Positions 11,051-22,876 of a stretch of DNA of 64,000 nt are shown piece by piece. The stretch lies in NCBI GenBank assembly GCA_022579005.1, contig MU401463.1:310001-374000 (forward strand). Direction: 5' to 3'. The notes under the pieces are model-generated. The model worked only from the letters and a program-made list of their open reading frames with translations, was not told the origin of the DNA and searched no databases. A program made the position numbers and the translations under genes. The number at the start of each line of letters is the position of its first letter. The first letter of the stretch is position 1. This DNA comes from Poronia punctata (lineage: Eukaryota; Ascomycota; Sordariomycetes; Xylariales; Xylariaceae).

Positions 11051-13619
11051 ATGCATTATATCCTCGTTTCGGGTGGTGTTATTTCGGGTAACCTTCCCTA
11101 ATCACCCCGCCGTACCATCCTGACATTGCTAACACCCCGCCAGGAGTTGGAAAGGGCATCATCGCCTCATCCACAGGTCTGGTAAGTCTTGCGCTATCTC
11201 GTTCACATGAGAAGAGGAAGATGGAAAAATATATTTATATTCTGACTTCTTCTTTAGCTTCTTCAGGCTCTCGGATTTCGCGTCAGCTGCATCAAGGTAA
11301 ATACAGACAGCCCACTTCCCACCCCTCCATAATCGCATTTGATAAAAAGTCTTGGCATCGATTACTGATGCTCCAAGTAGATCGATCCATATGTATCTGT
11401 AGATGCCGGGCTCATGGCCCCTGCCGAACACGGCGAATGTTTCGTTCTAGGCTCTGGCTCTGGTTAGTCTATTTTGCATCTTGTCCATGTTCACCCGTGT
11501 CCTCTGTATTTATCTTCCGTATCTTTCCACCCTGGTTTGGTTTGTAGCTTCTAAATTACTGATCATCTCTCGCTCTGCCAGAGGTCGACTTGGATCTGGG
11601 CAACTATGAAAGATATCTGTCTCTCAGCCTGACCGGCGACAATAACATTACTACCGGAAAGATCTACCTCCATGTAATATCCCAGGAGAGAAAAGGTGCC
11701 TACCTAGGTCGTACCGTGCAGATCGTGCCTCATGTGGTCGATGCCATCAAGGACTGGATCAAGCGCGTCGCACACACTTGTGTCGACGGTTCTGGTGAAG
11801 AGCCCGATGTCTGCATTATCGAGATGGGGTATGTCCTTGCCGTAGCTCCACCCTCCCCTCCTGACCGTCATGCCTCCCAAATTCACCATCACAATTGTCG
11901 TACGTGATGAGGGCTTAGTGCTAATTGACTGTTTAATTCGCGTAGTGGAACTGTCGGCGATATCGAGAATGTATGGGACACATTACTTCCCGCCCCATTG
12001 TGGCCCCTGAAGACGAGGCTCGTCTCATGCTAATATTTTACAGATGCCTTTCCTTGAAGCCTTGACACAATGTACGTATACCTCGAACACTAGTTTCCAA
12101 CCACCGGCGTGGGATATGAATTCCATAGGGCAAGAGTATTGCCGACGAGGGAACGACCGTCACTAACTCATATACCTTGGCAGTGCGACACGAAGCTGGT
12201 AGCACCAACTTCGCCACCATCATGGTTAGCTACGTTCCTGTTATCCATGGAGAGCAGAAGACGAAACCGACACAACATGCTGTTAAATCAGTCCGTAGCC
12301 ACGGTCTGATTCCTGATGTGGTATGTTATCCTTCCGCTGCATCGGTAAATTGTCGCGTTGACACAGTTTGAGATCGCTTGTCGTTGCGAAAACCCCCTTT
12401 CCGAAAGCACGGTCCGGAAGATCTCACTCCACTGTCAAGTGGAGATGGATCAAGTGGTGGTCGTCAGGGATATGCCCACTGTTTACCAGGTGCCCCTTCT
12501 CCTGCGCGAGCAGAAGCTGATCCCTCGCCTGTTGACCAAGTTGAGCCTGCCGACCACGTCCGTGCCCAAGTCCCTGGCCGCAAAGGGTAGCCAACTATGG
12601 GATGAATGGAGCATTATCGCCACAGCCAAGCATACGGGAACCGTCACCATTTCTCTCGTAGGCAAGTACGTGAGCTCCCCCGACGCTTACATGAGCGTCA
12701 CGAAAGCGCTCGAGCACTCCGCTATGCATTTGCGCCTCAACCTAAATCTTCTTTGGATCGATGCGGAACACCTCGAACCAACAACCGAGACTGCGGATCC
12801 AGAAAAATATCGGGTAGCGTGGGAAAAGCTTCACTCGTCATCCGGTCTGATCGTTCCCGGCGGATTTGGTAGGCGTGGTGTGTTGGGCATGATGATTGCT
12901 TCCAAGTGGGCCAGGGAAAACAAGATCCCTTTCCTAGGTGTAAGTGACCCTCCTTTGCTTTCTGGGTTTGAAAATTGCCAACACATCAACAGGTCTGCCT
13001 CGGATTCCAAGTCGCCGTCATGCAATTTGCCCGCGACGCTTGCTCCTTGCCTAACGCCGACTCGGAAGAGTTTGACACGGAGGCCAAAGAGCCGGTCATC
13101 ATCTACATGCCGGAGTTGGATCGTGAGAAGATGGGTGGTACGATGCGACTTGGCTTGCACGAGACCATCTTCCAAGAAGGTAGCGAGTGGGCCAAGATCC
13201 GGGCTCTGTATGGTGGCGTCCAAGGTGTAAAGGAGAGACACCGCCACAGATACGAGGTCAACCCTGAATTTGTCGACCGGCTGCAGGCGGCGGGTATCTA
13301 CTTTATCGGCAAGGATGAAACTGGGCAACGCATGGAAATTTTCGAGCTGAAGGATCATCCTTACTTTGTCGGTACGTTTCGAAAGATCGAGGCCTTTGAA
13401 TATGTGAGGACTGGAAAGCTGACCGTATCGACAGGAACACAATTCCATGCCGAATACCAATCACGCGTCCTCGCGCCAAGCGTAAGTTTCCATGACTCCG
13501 TCCTCCCTGGCTCTCAGCCGTTGACACGCGAACAGAAACCATATCTGGGCTTTGTGGCCGCCAGTGCCGGTCGCTTAGACGAACTCCTCAAGTCGTCGAC
13601 AATTACCGACTCGAAATGA
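11051..13619 (+). CDS. URA7: CTP synthase
   Basis: Twelve exons: 11051-11087, 11144-11181, 11258-11296, 11381-11462, 11582-11828, 11946-11970, 12044-12071, 12184-12320, 12373-12939, 12993-13371, 13435-13481, 13536-13619. They give 569 residues, close to yeast Ura7. The N-terminal synthase domain starts with [16 protein letters not shown] (P-loop) and contains EHGECFVL and GTVGDIE. The C-terminal class-I glutamine amidotransferase domain has PGGFGRRG, the nucleophile loop FLGVCLGFQ, and [10 protein letters not shown] with the catalytic His and Glu. The enzyme makes CTP from UTP, ATP and glutamine in the cytosol. Eleven introns of 52-119 bp is unusually many. Intron 8 has two in-frame acceptors 6 nt apart (12366 or 12372); the second gives the conserved PDVIACRCE. 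Confidence 0.94.
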
Positions 13620-15137
13620 GTACGACGGAAGATCGGATAGAGTGAGAATAGAACGGGCTCGGAGCCTCGACGGGTTCTCTGGGCTAGATGACTTTCCCCC
13701 TGACCGGCAACAATCCAGAGCGGATCGTTGCTGTTTGAATAATGGATACGTATGCACTCTGGATTAGTTGCATCATCTTTTCCGTAAGTATGATCTGCCC
13801 CTTTTTTTCTGCCCACTCTTTTGCTCCTCGTATCGACGTTGGTCGCAATATTTGGAAAGCCCCGGAGACTCTAGACATATTATAGAGGTGTTAACCGGAT
13901 AATTCAGACATTCAAGTCATCGCGTCGCCTCATACCCCCCCTTAACCCTTGGGCATCCTGAAGAAAAAGGGAGTATCTCTTAAAAACAGGTGCTAGGCAG
14001 CCATTACCGGCTGTATACCCCAAAAAGTAACGAGGCAAGTCTTCAACTACCGCCTGTCGTAGCATGAAGACAAAATACCTAGATAATGAGCAAGGCATAT
14101 GGAATGAGATCATGGTTAGAGCAATAGATTCTTTTGTTGTCTATGGTGGTGTCAAACAAAATAAGTGCTCGGGGCGCTTCTCCATATGCGTAGACTTATG
14201 GGTGGTAATGAGGTTACCTTATGTCAAAAAATCAGAGATATAACAAAAAAAGGAGATCTTAAACTGATCCCATTATCACCATACCATTTAGTGTCAGGTC
14301 TCTGCATTTCAGTGTTGAACTCATGAGGGTTGAGTGACGATGCCACCATCTGCAATTCACCTCACCTTACCCAGGGCGTGTGCCTTGGCGTGCACTAAGA
14401 CTAAAGCTAGTCCATTTCAAACCTAGTCCGATTCTGTTAGTTGAAGTATACTTCAGGCGTTCTAGTAAGCAAAGGTACCTACATGGCTAGCTGTCATTCC
14501 CACCTAAAGGTGTACCTTTTGATTGGCTCACATTCTGGACAACATTCAATTCAACCTTCCTGCCTATAACTCAGATGATGAAACGGTGTATTGTACAACC
14601 CCATTAACCTTACAATACATGTCCGTAGTGTTACTTTAATTCTCATTATTCTTCTAGATACCTAGCACTTTACAAACAGGCGTCATTCCTTTTACATATT
14701 TTCATCTGGCGGGTTGTTCAGAGACGAATATCTGCGAGATGCCCATGGGCAAACAACTCGGGACGTAGGTAGTACATACATGTCCCCAGACAGAGGCTCT
14801 ACTGTCAAAGAAGCCTTCCTATTATACCCACTAGGCTTTCCACGAGGTGTGTGTATTTATTATTCATTGTACCGATACAGCACGGACTTGATTGAGTCCA
14901 TACATTCATGTCCCTGTTGAAACGATTATTTGTATCTGGGAGCTAACTCAACAGCACAGCTAGATCCGTGGCTTTTAAGTCAAGGCGTCCTTGCCTAACC
15001 TCACACGAACATCTGCCCGTCTCGCATCGGTCGAGGTGACTAAAAGTAAGGTCCAGAAGATAAGTTCCTTTGGGGATATTTCATCTTTGAGGAAAGACAA
15101 CAACTGAATCTTAGAAGATCGGAGTGCTAAACCAAAA
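13620..15137. other. Intergenic region between CTP synthase and ALG1
   Basis: 1.5 kb that I cannot assign. It contains the CTP synthase 3' flank and the ALG1 promoter. Short open frames exist but none shows family motifs or splice logic. Confidence 0.55.
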
Positions 15138-16766
15138 ATGAGACCCTACCCGGGCCAATCCCCCTTTGAAAAATTGGGGATTCATTTGGAATGGTCCAAG
15201 CCACTCGTGATCATCGTAACCTTGTTCGTGGGCATCATCATCTTGTCCGGCTTGGTACCTGCGCCGACATCTTACGACTGGAAGGAAGACGAAAAAATAG
15301 CCAAAAGCGCAAAAGAGAAGGCGGAAATAATGAAAATGGATAGAAGAGGCAAGGCTAGAACCGTCCAGATCCTGGTCCTGGGTGATATTGGCAGAAGCCC
15401 GCGGATGCAATATCATGCCCTGAGCGTCGCTAAACATGGGAGTGTTGTTCATCTTATTGGATACTGTGGTTTGTTTTTATTCTTCCTTTTACTAATGGTT
15501 CTCTTGCTTATCATATTCCTTGCCAGAATCACCACTTCATCCAGACCTCATCGGAAATCCTCGTGTGACCGTCTACCCCATAAGCTCCCCCCCTGGATTC
15601 CTGAAGCGGTTACCTTTTATCCTCGGTGGTCCCCTCAAGGTCTTGTTGCAACTGGCTAGTATTGCTAGAATCCTCTTCTGGGCATCCCCAGCTTGCCAAT
15701 ATCTTCTAGTCCAGGTACGGCATTCAAATCTCACCCTACCGTGCTATTCGTCTTGCCTGCATACTTACATATATATATTTAGAACCCTCCCTCAATCCCA
15801 ACCCTCTTCCTAGCAGAAATGGTCACTCAAATCCGCAGCACACGAGTGATTGTAGACTGGCACAACTACGGATGGTCCATCCTCGCCAACACCAAAGGAC
15901 CCAACCATCCCTTCATCCCCTTGGCCCAAAGCCACGAAGCCATATTCGGCAAAGGCTTCAACCACTTCTGGAACCACCACAAAATCCATCTCACCGTAAC
16001 AGAAGCCATGAGAAAAGACCTCCAAAACAAACCCTACAATATCCCCGCCGCTCAGATCCGCACCTTACACGACCGTCCCGCAGAAATCTTCCAACCCCTA
16101 ACCTCCCCCTCCCAAAGAGAAACCTTCCTCACCACCCTACCCCAAACCAAAGAAATAGCAAACACTATCTTATCCGGCCAAACAAAGCTCATCGTAAGCA
16201 GCACATCCTGGACCCCAGACGAAGACTTCTCCCTCCTCCTCGACGCCCTCGTCACCTACGCCCAAAAAGCATCCACCCCCATAATGGCCATAATAACCGG
16301 CAAAGGCCCCCAAAAGTCCCTCTACGAATCCCGCATCAACGACCTCGTAAAGAGTGGCCAATTACCCAATATCCGCATCCTCACAGCCTGGCTCTCAATC
16401 GAGGATTACGCCTCTCTTCTCGCCTGCGCCGATTTGGGCATCTGTCTGCATAAGTCCACTTCAGGGGTCGATTTACCCATGAAAGTCGTCGATATGTTTG
16501 GTTCCGGACTCCCCGTCGCTGCGTACAGTGGCTACGAGAGTTTCGATGAACTCGTCAAAGAAGGCGTTAATGGATGCGGTTTCGAGACGGCCGATGAACT
16601 TGCTGCTATCTTGTCCAGACTTTTCGGGACTCCGCGGGGTGAGGAGGAGCTTGAGGTCTTGCGCAGGGGCGCGAGGAAAGAGAGTGAGTTGCGCTGGGAC
16701 GAGGAGTGGGGACGAGTACTGGGTGAAGAGCTCGGTATTCAAATTCAATTGGCCTGTGACCTCTGA
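15138..16766 (+). CDS. ALG1: Chitobiosyldiphosphodolichol beta-1,4-mannosyltransferase
   Basis: Three exons (15138-15468, 15527-15714, 15783-16766) give 500 residues; introns are 58 and 68 bp. One N-terminal membrane segment (about 22-42, rich in V/I/L) anchors the protein, followed by a lysine-rich stretch and [19 protein letters not shown], the start of the GT-B domain. [39 protein letters not shown] and [15 protein letters not shown] are characteristic of the GT33 family. ALG1 adds the first mannose to GlcNAc2-PP-dolichol on the cytosolic face of the ER, from GDP-mannose. It is essential for N-glycosylation in yeasts. Confidence 0.95.
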
Positions 16767-17401
16767 AGTCAACTCTTAGTACTCGTTCTCGTCTCTGACG
16801 TTGGAAGTACTTGTTTCTCTCTTCTCTATTTCTCCTTTTAAGCGAGGAAGACGACCTCACACCAAAGGACGAACTTTAGTAAGAGAGGATAGATGAAATA
16901 AATATGCGAATGCGCTGTATATCAATTGCGATGTCAGCGGCCAGAATCGCCGGACAATGCTGTGCCTGTGCCTATGCCTATTCCTGTACCTTTTCCGTGC
17001 CTAGTGTCACCGCTAATGACAACAGGAGCGGCGACGGTGATGATGATAGTAGTAGCTATTAGTTGATGTCAAATCCCATACCCTAGCCGCCATATCAAGC
17101 CATCTGATATAGGTCCCGTCCACGTTGTGATGTTCCCGCCAAGCCTTGGATTTCATTGATGGTTTCTGCAAACCTTTTTTGCAGCAGAACGAGACCCTGA
17201 TGCGACGTGACGCCGATCGAGGACCCATTGCCCGTATCCTGTATAAACATCTCTCCCTGGGCCGTCTTCCTTCTTGGTAGAGTCTTCCGCTGCTTTTCTC
17301 TCATCTCCTCCCGCACAAAACGGCTGTGATTGGTTGATGTGACTCGGCGTTAGGTATCATTTCCCCCTATTTCAATTCTTCAACCTCTTGTTTATCCAGC
17401 T
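16767..17401. other. Intergenic region between convergent ALG1 and the E2 gene
   Basis: About 630 bp between two gene ends. A minus-strand frame of 73 codons (17316-17095) with a basic N-terminus is present, but it has no recognisable domain, so I do not call it. Confidence 0.5.
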
Positions 17402-18143
17402 TCATTCCTCGCCCAGACTCTCCTTGACACACTGCCGTACCCTTTTCCTAAACTCGCGATGAAGACCCTCCCTCTCCTCACGCAGTAGCTTGGCAGCGTC
17501 CACGTTCGCCGGACTCTCGATATTAGGTTCATTGAACAAGCTCATGACGCTGACCAGGATACTCTCGGGCGTCTGGACGGGATTCCACCGGTCTTCGAGT
17601 TTCTCGTATCCATGCGGATCTTCGACGGGCGGGTGAAGAATCGAGATGCAGAGCGCGCCGTTGTTGTAAATGTTTGGGTGGAATGGAATCGGTTTTTGGA
17701 AGACGAGGGTGGGCGGCATGAGAGGATATTCGTGGGGAAAGGTTAGGATGGCGCGGAAGATGCCCCCTGTGTTTTCATTCTCGTCAGAAGTTTGGTACGC
17801 GACGGAACAGAACGGGATTGGGCCGGGGCGGTGTGCGGAAGTTGTTTTGTTTTCGCACTCGACCCCGGGATGGGATGGCGGGGGAGGGGTTGAGGGGCAT
17901 TTTTTCGATGTTGCCGAACATGCTGTATTACATGACAAAAAGGTAGAGGCTGCGTGAAAGGAAACAAGGAATAATATACATACCACCATAGTACTTGCAA
18001 TCGTCGTTGATCATGAGCGAAACTTCCCATTCGAAGACATTGCTGTCCTTTACCAGGCCTACCGATACACCCGAGAGATCGTGCGCTTTATTAATCTCCT
18101 TAAGCTGCCGCTGCAGCAGGGCCGCCGAGGGGCTGGTGGCCAT
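17402..18143 (-). CDS. E2 ubiquitin-conjugating enzyme, UBC7/UBE2G-like
   Basis: Two minus-strand exons (18143-17984 and 17766-17402) give 174 residues, a normal E2 core length. Joining produces DDCKYYGGGIFRAILTFP, the conserved hairpin of the UBC fold. The active site is FHPNIYNNGALCISILHPP with the catalytic Cys in CISILHPP. It is followed by the roughly 13-residue insertion (VEDPHGYEKLEDRW) that marks the UBC7/UBE2G and CDC34 group, then SPANVDAAKLLREE. The UBC7 group works in ER-associated degradation; that role is inferred here. The 217-bp intron is long for this genome and contains a second acceptor at 17923-17924 that would keep the frame open and insert a 52-residue Pro/Ser/Thr-rich segment. 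I favour the version that leaves the fold intact. Confidence 0.85.
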
Positions 18144-19674
18144 TGCTGTGATCGGATACTGCTTTTTCCTTCTGTCCCTGTGTCTCGTCCTTACGTATTG
18201 GGTTATCGAGTTGTCGTGGGTGGATTGGTCGAAAGATAATATTATATGGGAGAAGCGGCTACCATTCCTTTATTGACCGCGAAGCTCAATGCGACAAGAC
18301 ACTTCAATGACTCGAGCAAACTGTGGATTAATCTAGCAATGTGTGAATAGAGCACAATGGTTCTAGCGCACCATAGATACCTAGACAAGCAATATAAGAG
18401 ATACGAGTAGGTATGCTTTGCAAGGTTGATGCGGCCACAGCTAAAATGATAATATGAATGTTGGACTTAAGACATCATATAGTACTACCTAGCCTAGGAA
18501 GGTGCTGCCACAGACTAGTAAGGAAGGAATATGGGGAAACAACTTGGGAAAATGACGAGAACTTGGCCACTTAAAGCAAGGTACCTGCGTTCGTCTATGG
18601 ATATGTGTAAGGTAAGAACCAAGACAGGGTCGTCACTGCCAGACTGAAGGTACTTGGCCTACTTTTCAATAACGAAGCCAACACTTGAATAACGCCATTC
18701 TCTCTGCTGTGGTTATTTTCTCGTAAGCTTATCTCTATGAGGTTGGGTGCAGTTGGTTGGTTCCAGATATTCCTAACACCTGGATCGGCCCTGGTTCAGG
18801 GTCGCGTGATGCGGGGCATTTGCATGTGGTAGGTCTCACTTCTTCACAAACAATACACGTACCCGTAATTACAGCGCCGTACATACTTTCACGCAGCAGA
18901 AATTGAAGTCAGAGGTGATCGATCATAACAGATTCTCCCAAGAACAAGTGGAGAAAATACTATGACTCGGAACCTCGGATTCCTCTTTGTACAGTTGCTT
19001 GCATACACGAGGAGAGATATTGTCACTGACATACACGTAATTGACGTGCCTCTTTCAGGGTAAGTTAACCGGCGGTGTAGTGGTTGCATTAGCGCCGGGT
19101 ATTCATTGGAGGTAAAAGTCCATGTATCATTCACTCCCTGCACCTTGATTTTGCCCATGTCTAGGTCAACCGACAGAATATTTTGAACATCTTGCGGCTC
19201 AGGTTGATATGCCTCGGGCATTTATGGCAGTATCCCAATCAGTGCCCATCTGTGTGAGGTATCTGTATCAGCTAGGACTTGAAAGGTTGTGATAAGCTCA
19301 GTGCTCAGATAATCCCACCTGAAGTTGATTTGGAACATCAACTCGCCCCTCATCTGATATAGGTTTCGAAAATATATGTTCCATGTCCATCGTGAGCTGC
19401 ACAGGTAGGTGGTAGGTAGGGGTATAAAGGGATGAAATGCAATATACTCCTTTGTGAAAGGCATATAAGAGTAACACTCTCAAATGCCTCAATGCCTCAA
19501 CGCCCCAACGCCTCGAATGTAATGGAACAACCTACTTGTCCCAAAGGCCAAAACACCTAACGCCTGTCCATTATGCTTTTGTCCCAGACCACACACCGAC
19601 TCGCTGATTTCCAATGTCCCAGAGTCATTCCCGCGTCTCCTGTTAGCTTCCGGCCGCAATGAAGCCTAGAAACC
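18144..19674. other. Intergenic region between the E2 gene and SNU23
   Basis: 1.5 kb without a gene I can support. Two minus-strand frames (19464-19222 and 19221-18889) abut but show no motifs. A small octamer repeat lies at 19483-19514. Confidence 0.5.
19483..19514. repeat. Octamer tandem repeat (AATGCCTC-type, 4 units)
   Basis: Four 8-bp units: two exact AATGCCTC, then AACGCCCC and AACGCCTC. They lie about 160 bp beyond the SNU23 stop codon. Further degenerate units may follow to about 19570. Confidence 0.8.
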
Positions 19675-20385
19675 TCATTTCTTTTTCGAGGTTCCAAACC
19701 CGACAATACCCATTGCGGCCATCATATCGTCCTCGTCATGCTCGCCCTCGACCCGCACATCCTCGCCATATTCGACCTTGATCTTCTCGGCAGCTTCTTT
19801 CTCAGCCCTCTTCCGCGCCAATTCCTCCTGCCGCTTCAGCCGTCTCGCCTCCTTCTCTTTCGCCTCCTCTTCCTCACGAATCTGCAACCTCTCTTTCAGC
19901 GTCACCGTCTGCGCCCTCTTCTCCTCCTGTAAACGCTCCCACACCTCCTCCACCCGTCGCAGCACATCCTCAGCACTAGCCTTCTTCACCTCGCCCGTCT
20001 CGCCGATATTGCGCAGATGCTGCATGCTATTGATATGCTCGACCCATTGGATATTGTCCTTGAAAGTCAAATCGCAAGCCGAGCAATAGAAACCCGCGCC
20101 GCGTCCTCTCTTCCCCACGCCCGCGCCCGCGGGCACTAGCATCGTTTTGCCTACATTGGCTTCGAGATCGAGGATCTCCCGCCGCGCCTGCGTGTGTGTC
20201 TCGTCGCCCGTCGCTGGTTTGTAGTATTTCTTGCCTGCTAGTTTCGCCTCGTACCGCGCTTTGGCTTCCTCGCGTTCGGCGCTCTCGCGCACTTTGGCTT
20301 TCTCGGCATATTCTTTCAGATCGTACGAGCGGCGGAATGAGGTGTCGTTTGCTGGGGTGCCGTAGGCTGAACCTTTGCCCGACAT
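19675..20385 (-). CDS. SNU23: U4/U6.U5 tri-snRNP protein Snu23 (ZMAT2-like)
   Basis: A single minus-strand exon of 236 residues. The diagnostic part is the matrin-type C2H2 zinc finger at about 99-125, FYCSACDLTFKDNIQWVEHI followed by NSMQHLRNIG, nearly identical across Snu23/ZMAT2 proteins. The N-terminus has the FRRSYDLKEYAEKAK segment shared with the family, and the C-terminal half is a charged helix ending in a short acidic and then lysine-rich tail. Snu23 is a component of the precatalytic spliceosome. Its start faces DPH5 across a 578-bp shared promoter region. Confidence 0.93.
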   Translation of the reverse strand: MSGKGSAYGTPANDTSFRRSYDLKEYAEKAKVRESAEREEAKARYEAKLAGKKYYKPATGDETHTQARREILDLEANVGKTMLVPAGAGVGKRGRGAGFYCSACDLTFKDNIQWVEHINSMQHLRNIGETGEVKKASAEDVLRRVEEVWERLQEEKRAQTVTLKERLQIREEEEAKEKEARRLKRQEELARKRAEKEAAEKIKVEYGEDVRVEGEHDEDDMMAAMGIVGFGTSKKK

Positions 20386-20963
20386 GGTGGCGGGTGGGCT
20401 TGGGTGTTTTGGATAGGGGGGCCGAGATAGTGTTCCGATCGTCCCGTGTGTGTCCGAGGCCGAGTGTTTAGGCTGTATATATGAAGGTATCTTGTGTTAG
20501 GTGGGGACCCCTTATCTTTATTGGATGTATGTAGGCTGGGAAAGCTTGCTACTTTGTGAAAATGATCACAATCGCATCTAATAACCCTGAGACTACACTT
20601 TAAAATTCCCATATGCCAGCGCGTAAAAGTGATCATAGCGCGTACAGTACGCTAAATGTGCCAAAGCGGGTCCCTACCATGTGGGCACCACTGGATGTAC
20701 TTTGGACATGTAGGGGTACATGTCAGGAACACCCCAGGATGTAAAAATGATACCCCGCGATTTATGCTCTATAACAGAAATCCATATGATTATAGCGAAG
20801 TTCAACAGACTACCCCTCCCCCCTACAGCTTTACCTACATAGATGCCACCCCACCACTCCTGAAATTTCTTTGCGACAGACTACTTATGTTATCTAGAAG
20901 GTAAACCTCTGTATAGCAACAGAAACTCCAATTAGTTGATCGACCAATTCCCAAGAAAAGAAC
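20386..20963. promoter_or_regulatory. Divergent promoter region SNU23 / DPH5
   Basis: 578 bp between the divergent start codons of SNU23 (minus) and DPH5 (plus), so both promoters must lie here. No specific element stands out. Confidence 0.6.
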
Positions 20964-22012
20964 ATGCTATACCTTGTTGGATTGGGTCTCTCAGACGAGA
21001 CGGACATTACCGTCCGGGGCCTAGAGGTCGTGAAGAAATGTTCCCGCGTCTATCTTGAAGCTTATACAAGTATCTTGTTAGTGGACCAGTCGGTATTGGT
21101 ATGTGCTTCTGGTTGTTTTTCGTTTGTCTCATGTGGCTTTTCTTGATTCCCAATTACTCCGGGCTAACGCTAATACGAACAGTAGGAAGCTTATTATGGC
21201 CGGCCCATCATAGCAGCCGATCGAGAGATGGTCGAATCCGACAGCGACGAGATTCTGCGCGATGCTCAAACGGAAGATGTCGCGTTCCTGGTCGTCGGTG
21301 ATCCTTTTGGGTACGTCTTTTACTCCGCCAGTGCTTCTATATCTCGACATATGGGGAATCCGCGTGACAGATCCGGGTCCAACTTAGCTTAACGTGACTC
21401 TTTGTCTGTAGTGCGACGACACATACCGACCTAATCCTGCGGGCCCGCGAGCTCTCTATCCCGATACAGACGGTTCCGAACGCATCTATCATGTCTGCCA
21501 TTGGCGGATGTGGACTCCAGCTGTATAACTTCGGCCAGACAGTGTCGATGGTGTTTTTCCTAGACAGCTGGCGGCCCGCCTCGTTCTACGACCGCATCAA
21601 GGAGAATCGAGCCATCGGCCTACACACCCTGGTACTACTCGATATCAAAGTAAAGGAGCAGAGTATCGAGAACATGGCGCGCGGCCGGAAGATCTACGAA
21701 CCCCCGCGGTACATGACTGTCGGGCAGTGCGCGCAGCAAATGCTTGAAGTCGAAGAGGATAAGAAGGAGGGCGTGTATGGGCCTGACAGCCTAGCTATCG
21801 GTGCAGCGCGTGTCGGTGGTAGGACGGAGAAGTTCGTTGCGGGGACCCTCAAGCAGCTTTGCGACGCCGACGATTTACTTGGACCACCATTACACAGCTT
21901 GGTATTACTCGGCTCTCGCGCACATGAGCTGGAGAGGGACTATGTACGCGAATTTGCCATAGACAAGGATGTATGGGACAAGACGTGGGCTGAGAAGTAT
22001 GGTAAACATTAA
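20964..22012 (+). CDS. DPH5: Diphthine methyl ester synthase
   Basis: Three exons (20964-21098, 21186-21310, 21412-22012) give 286 residues; introns are 87 and 101 bp. The N-terminus [20 protein letters not shown], then VVGDPFGATTHTDL and [17 protein letters not shown], are signatures of the SAM-dependent tetrapyrrole-methylase fold of Dph5. The enzyme methylates the modified histidine of elongation factor 2 on the way to diphthamide, in the cytosol. Intron 1 ends in CAGTAG: the second AG (21184-21185) gives the conserved [14 protein letters not shown], while use of the first would put an in-frame TAG directly after the junction. The 3' end lies 153 bp from the convergent BLI-3-like gene. Confidence 0.95.
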
Positions 22013-22165
22013 TATTCACCCCTGTTGATCTGTGCACTTTATCGTCTGTCTCCTATCTGTGTAGTGAGTGCGCTCACTTGGAAGGTAGTGGCGTACAATT
22101 TGGGCAAAACCTTGCCAATAACTCCCAATACGTCCACCTACCCTTACCTATCTACTTACTGCTAA

Positions 22166-22876
22166 CTAGGTTAGACTGCGCCGCGCTTTAATCTCCTCGG
22201 CAGTGATCTCGCGGATCTTGTTCACATGTGCCGCCTCTCCCGTCACCACGCCCTTTGCTACCTCAGCGAGACGGCCCAAGATGGTGAGATCGGTGAGGGC
22301 AAACGTAGCCGAGTCAATCTTGACTCGGATGACGCCGATGCGGGGATCCTTCTCCGAGCCATCATGCACCCCGTCTCCCAAGTCGCCCATCCAGGCTTTG
22401 AGATCTGCGCTGTAGTACTTCTTCACGATACTTCGATCTGCCTCGATGTCTGCTTCGCCGGAGACAGAGGCCCATTGACCCGAACTGTCGAGAAATGAAA
22501 TATTGACGTGGGGATCGCTCTTCAGCTCGTCTGTCTTGTGCGACTCGGTGTTTGTGAAGAAGAGGTAGTCCATGCCATCCTTCTCCTGTTCAATTGAACG
22601 TGGTTAATTATGTGTACCACGATGTTTGGGGGAAGGGCGGCAGAGTGAATATGATGGTGGTTGACTTACCTTGGCTGCTACGGCCATACAACGGGAGACG
22701 AGCTTCCCGGCTTGCACCTTGTCACGAGTAGTCATCATTCCGAACTTTTGCGAGTCGACAAACTTGGTCAGAGCTTCGAACTTCTCCTGGGCTGACGAGT
22801 CTGTGTCCTTGTTGGTTTGGACGTATGGATCGGCTGGCTTGCGGCCAGTATCGGTGTTGGAATATCCCGAAGACAT
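22166..22876 (-). CDS. bli-3: BLI-3-like FMN-binding split-barrel (PPOX-fold) protein
   Basis: Two minus-strand exons (22876-22670 and 22585-22166), 84-bp intron, 208 residues. The protein has KFGMMTTRD and LVSRCMAVAAK, then DYLFFTNTESHKTDELKSDPHVNISFLD, the pattern of the pyridoxamine-phosphate-oxidase-like/general stress protein 26 family. The closest remembered relative is Neurospora blue-light-inducible protein BLI-3. Flavin binding is expected; the physiological substrate is unknown. An ATG 24 bp upstream is in frame; I chose 22876 because it opens with MSSGYSNTD, similar to relatives. Light control is inferred from the family only. Confidence 0.87.

Noticed and set aside
16861..17316. 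73-codon minus-strand frame between ALG1 and the E2 gene
   Set aside because: Basic N-terminus but no domain, and no upstream promoter or splice logic. Likely noncoding 3' flank.
18889..19464. Two adjacent minus-strand open frames (80 and 110 codons)
   Set aside because: They abut without clear splice signals, show no family motif and sit in an intergenic region. A fast-evolving small protein cannot be ruled out but is not supported.
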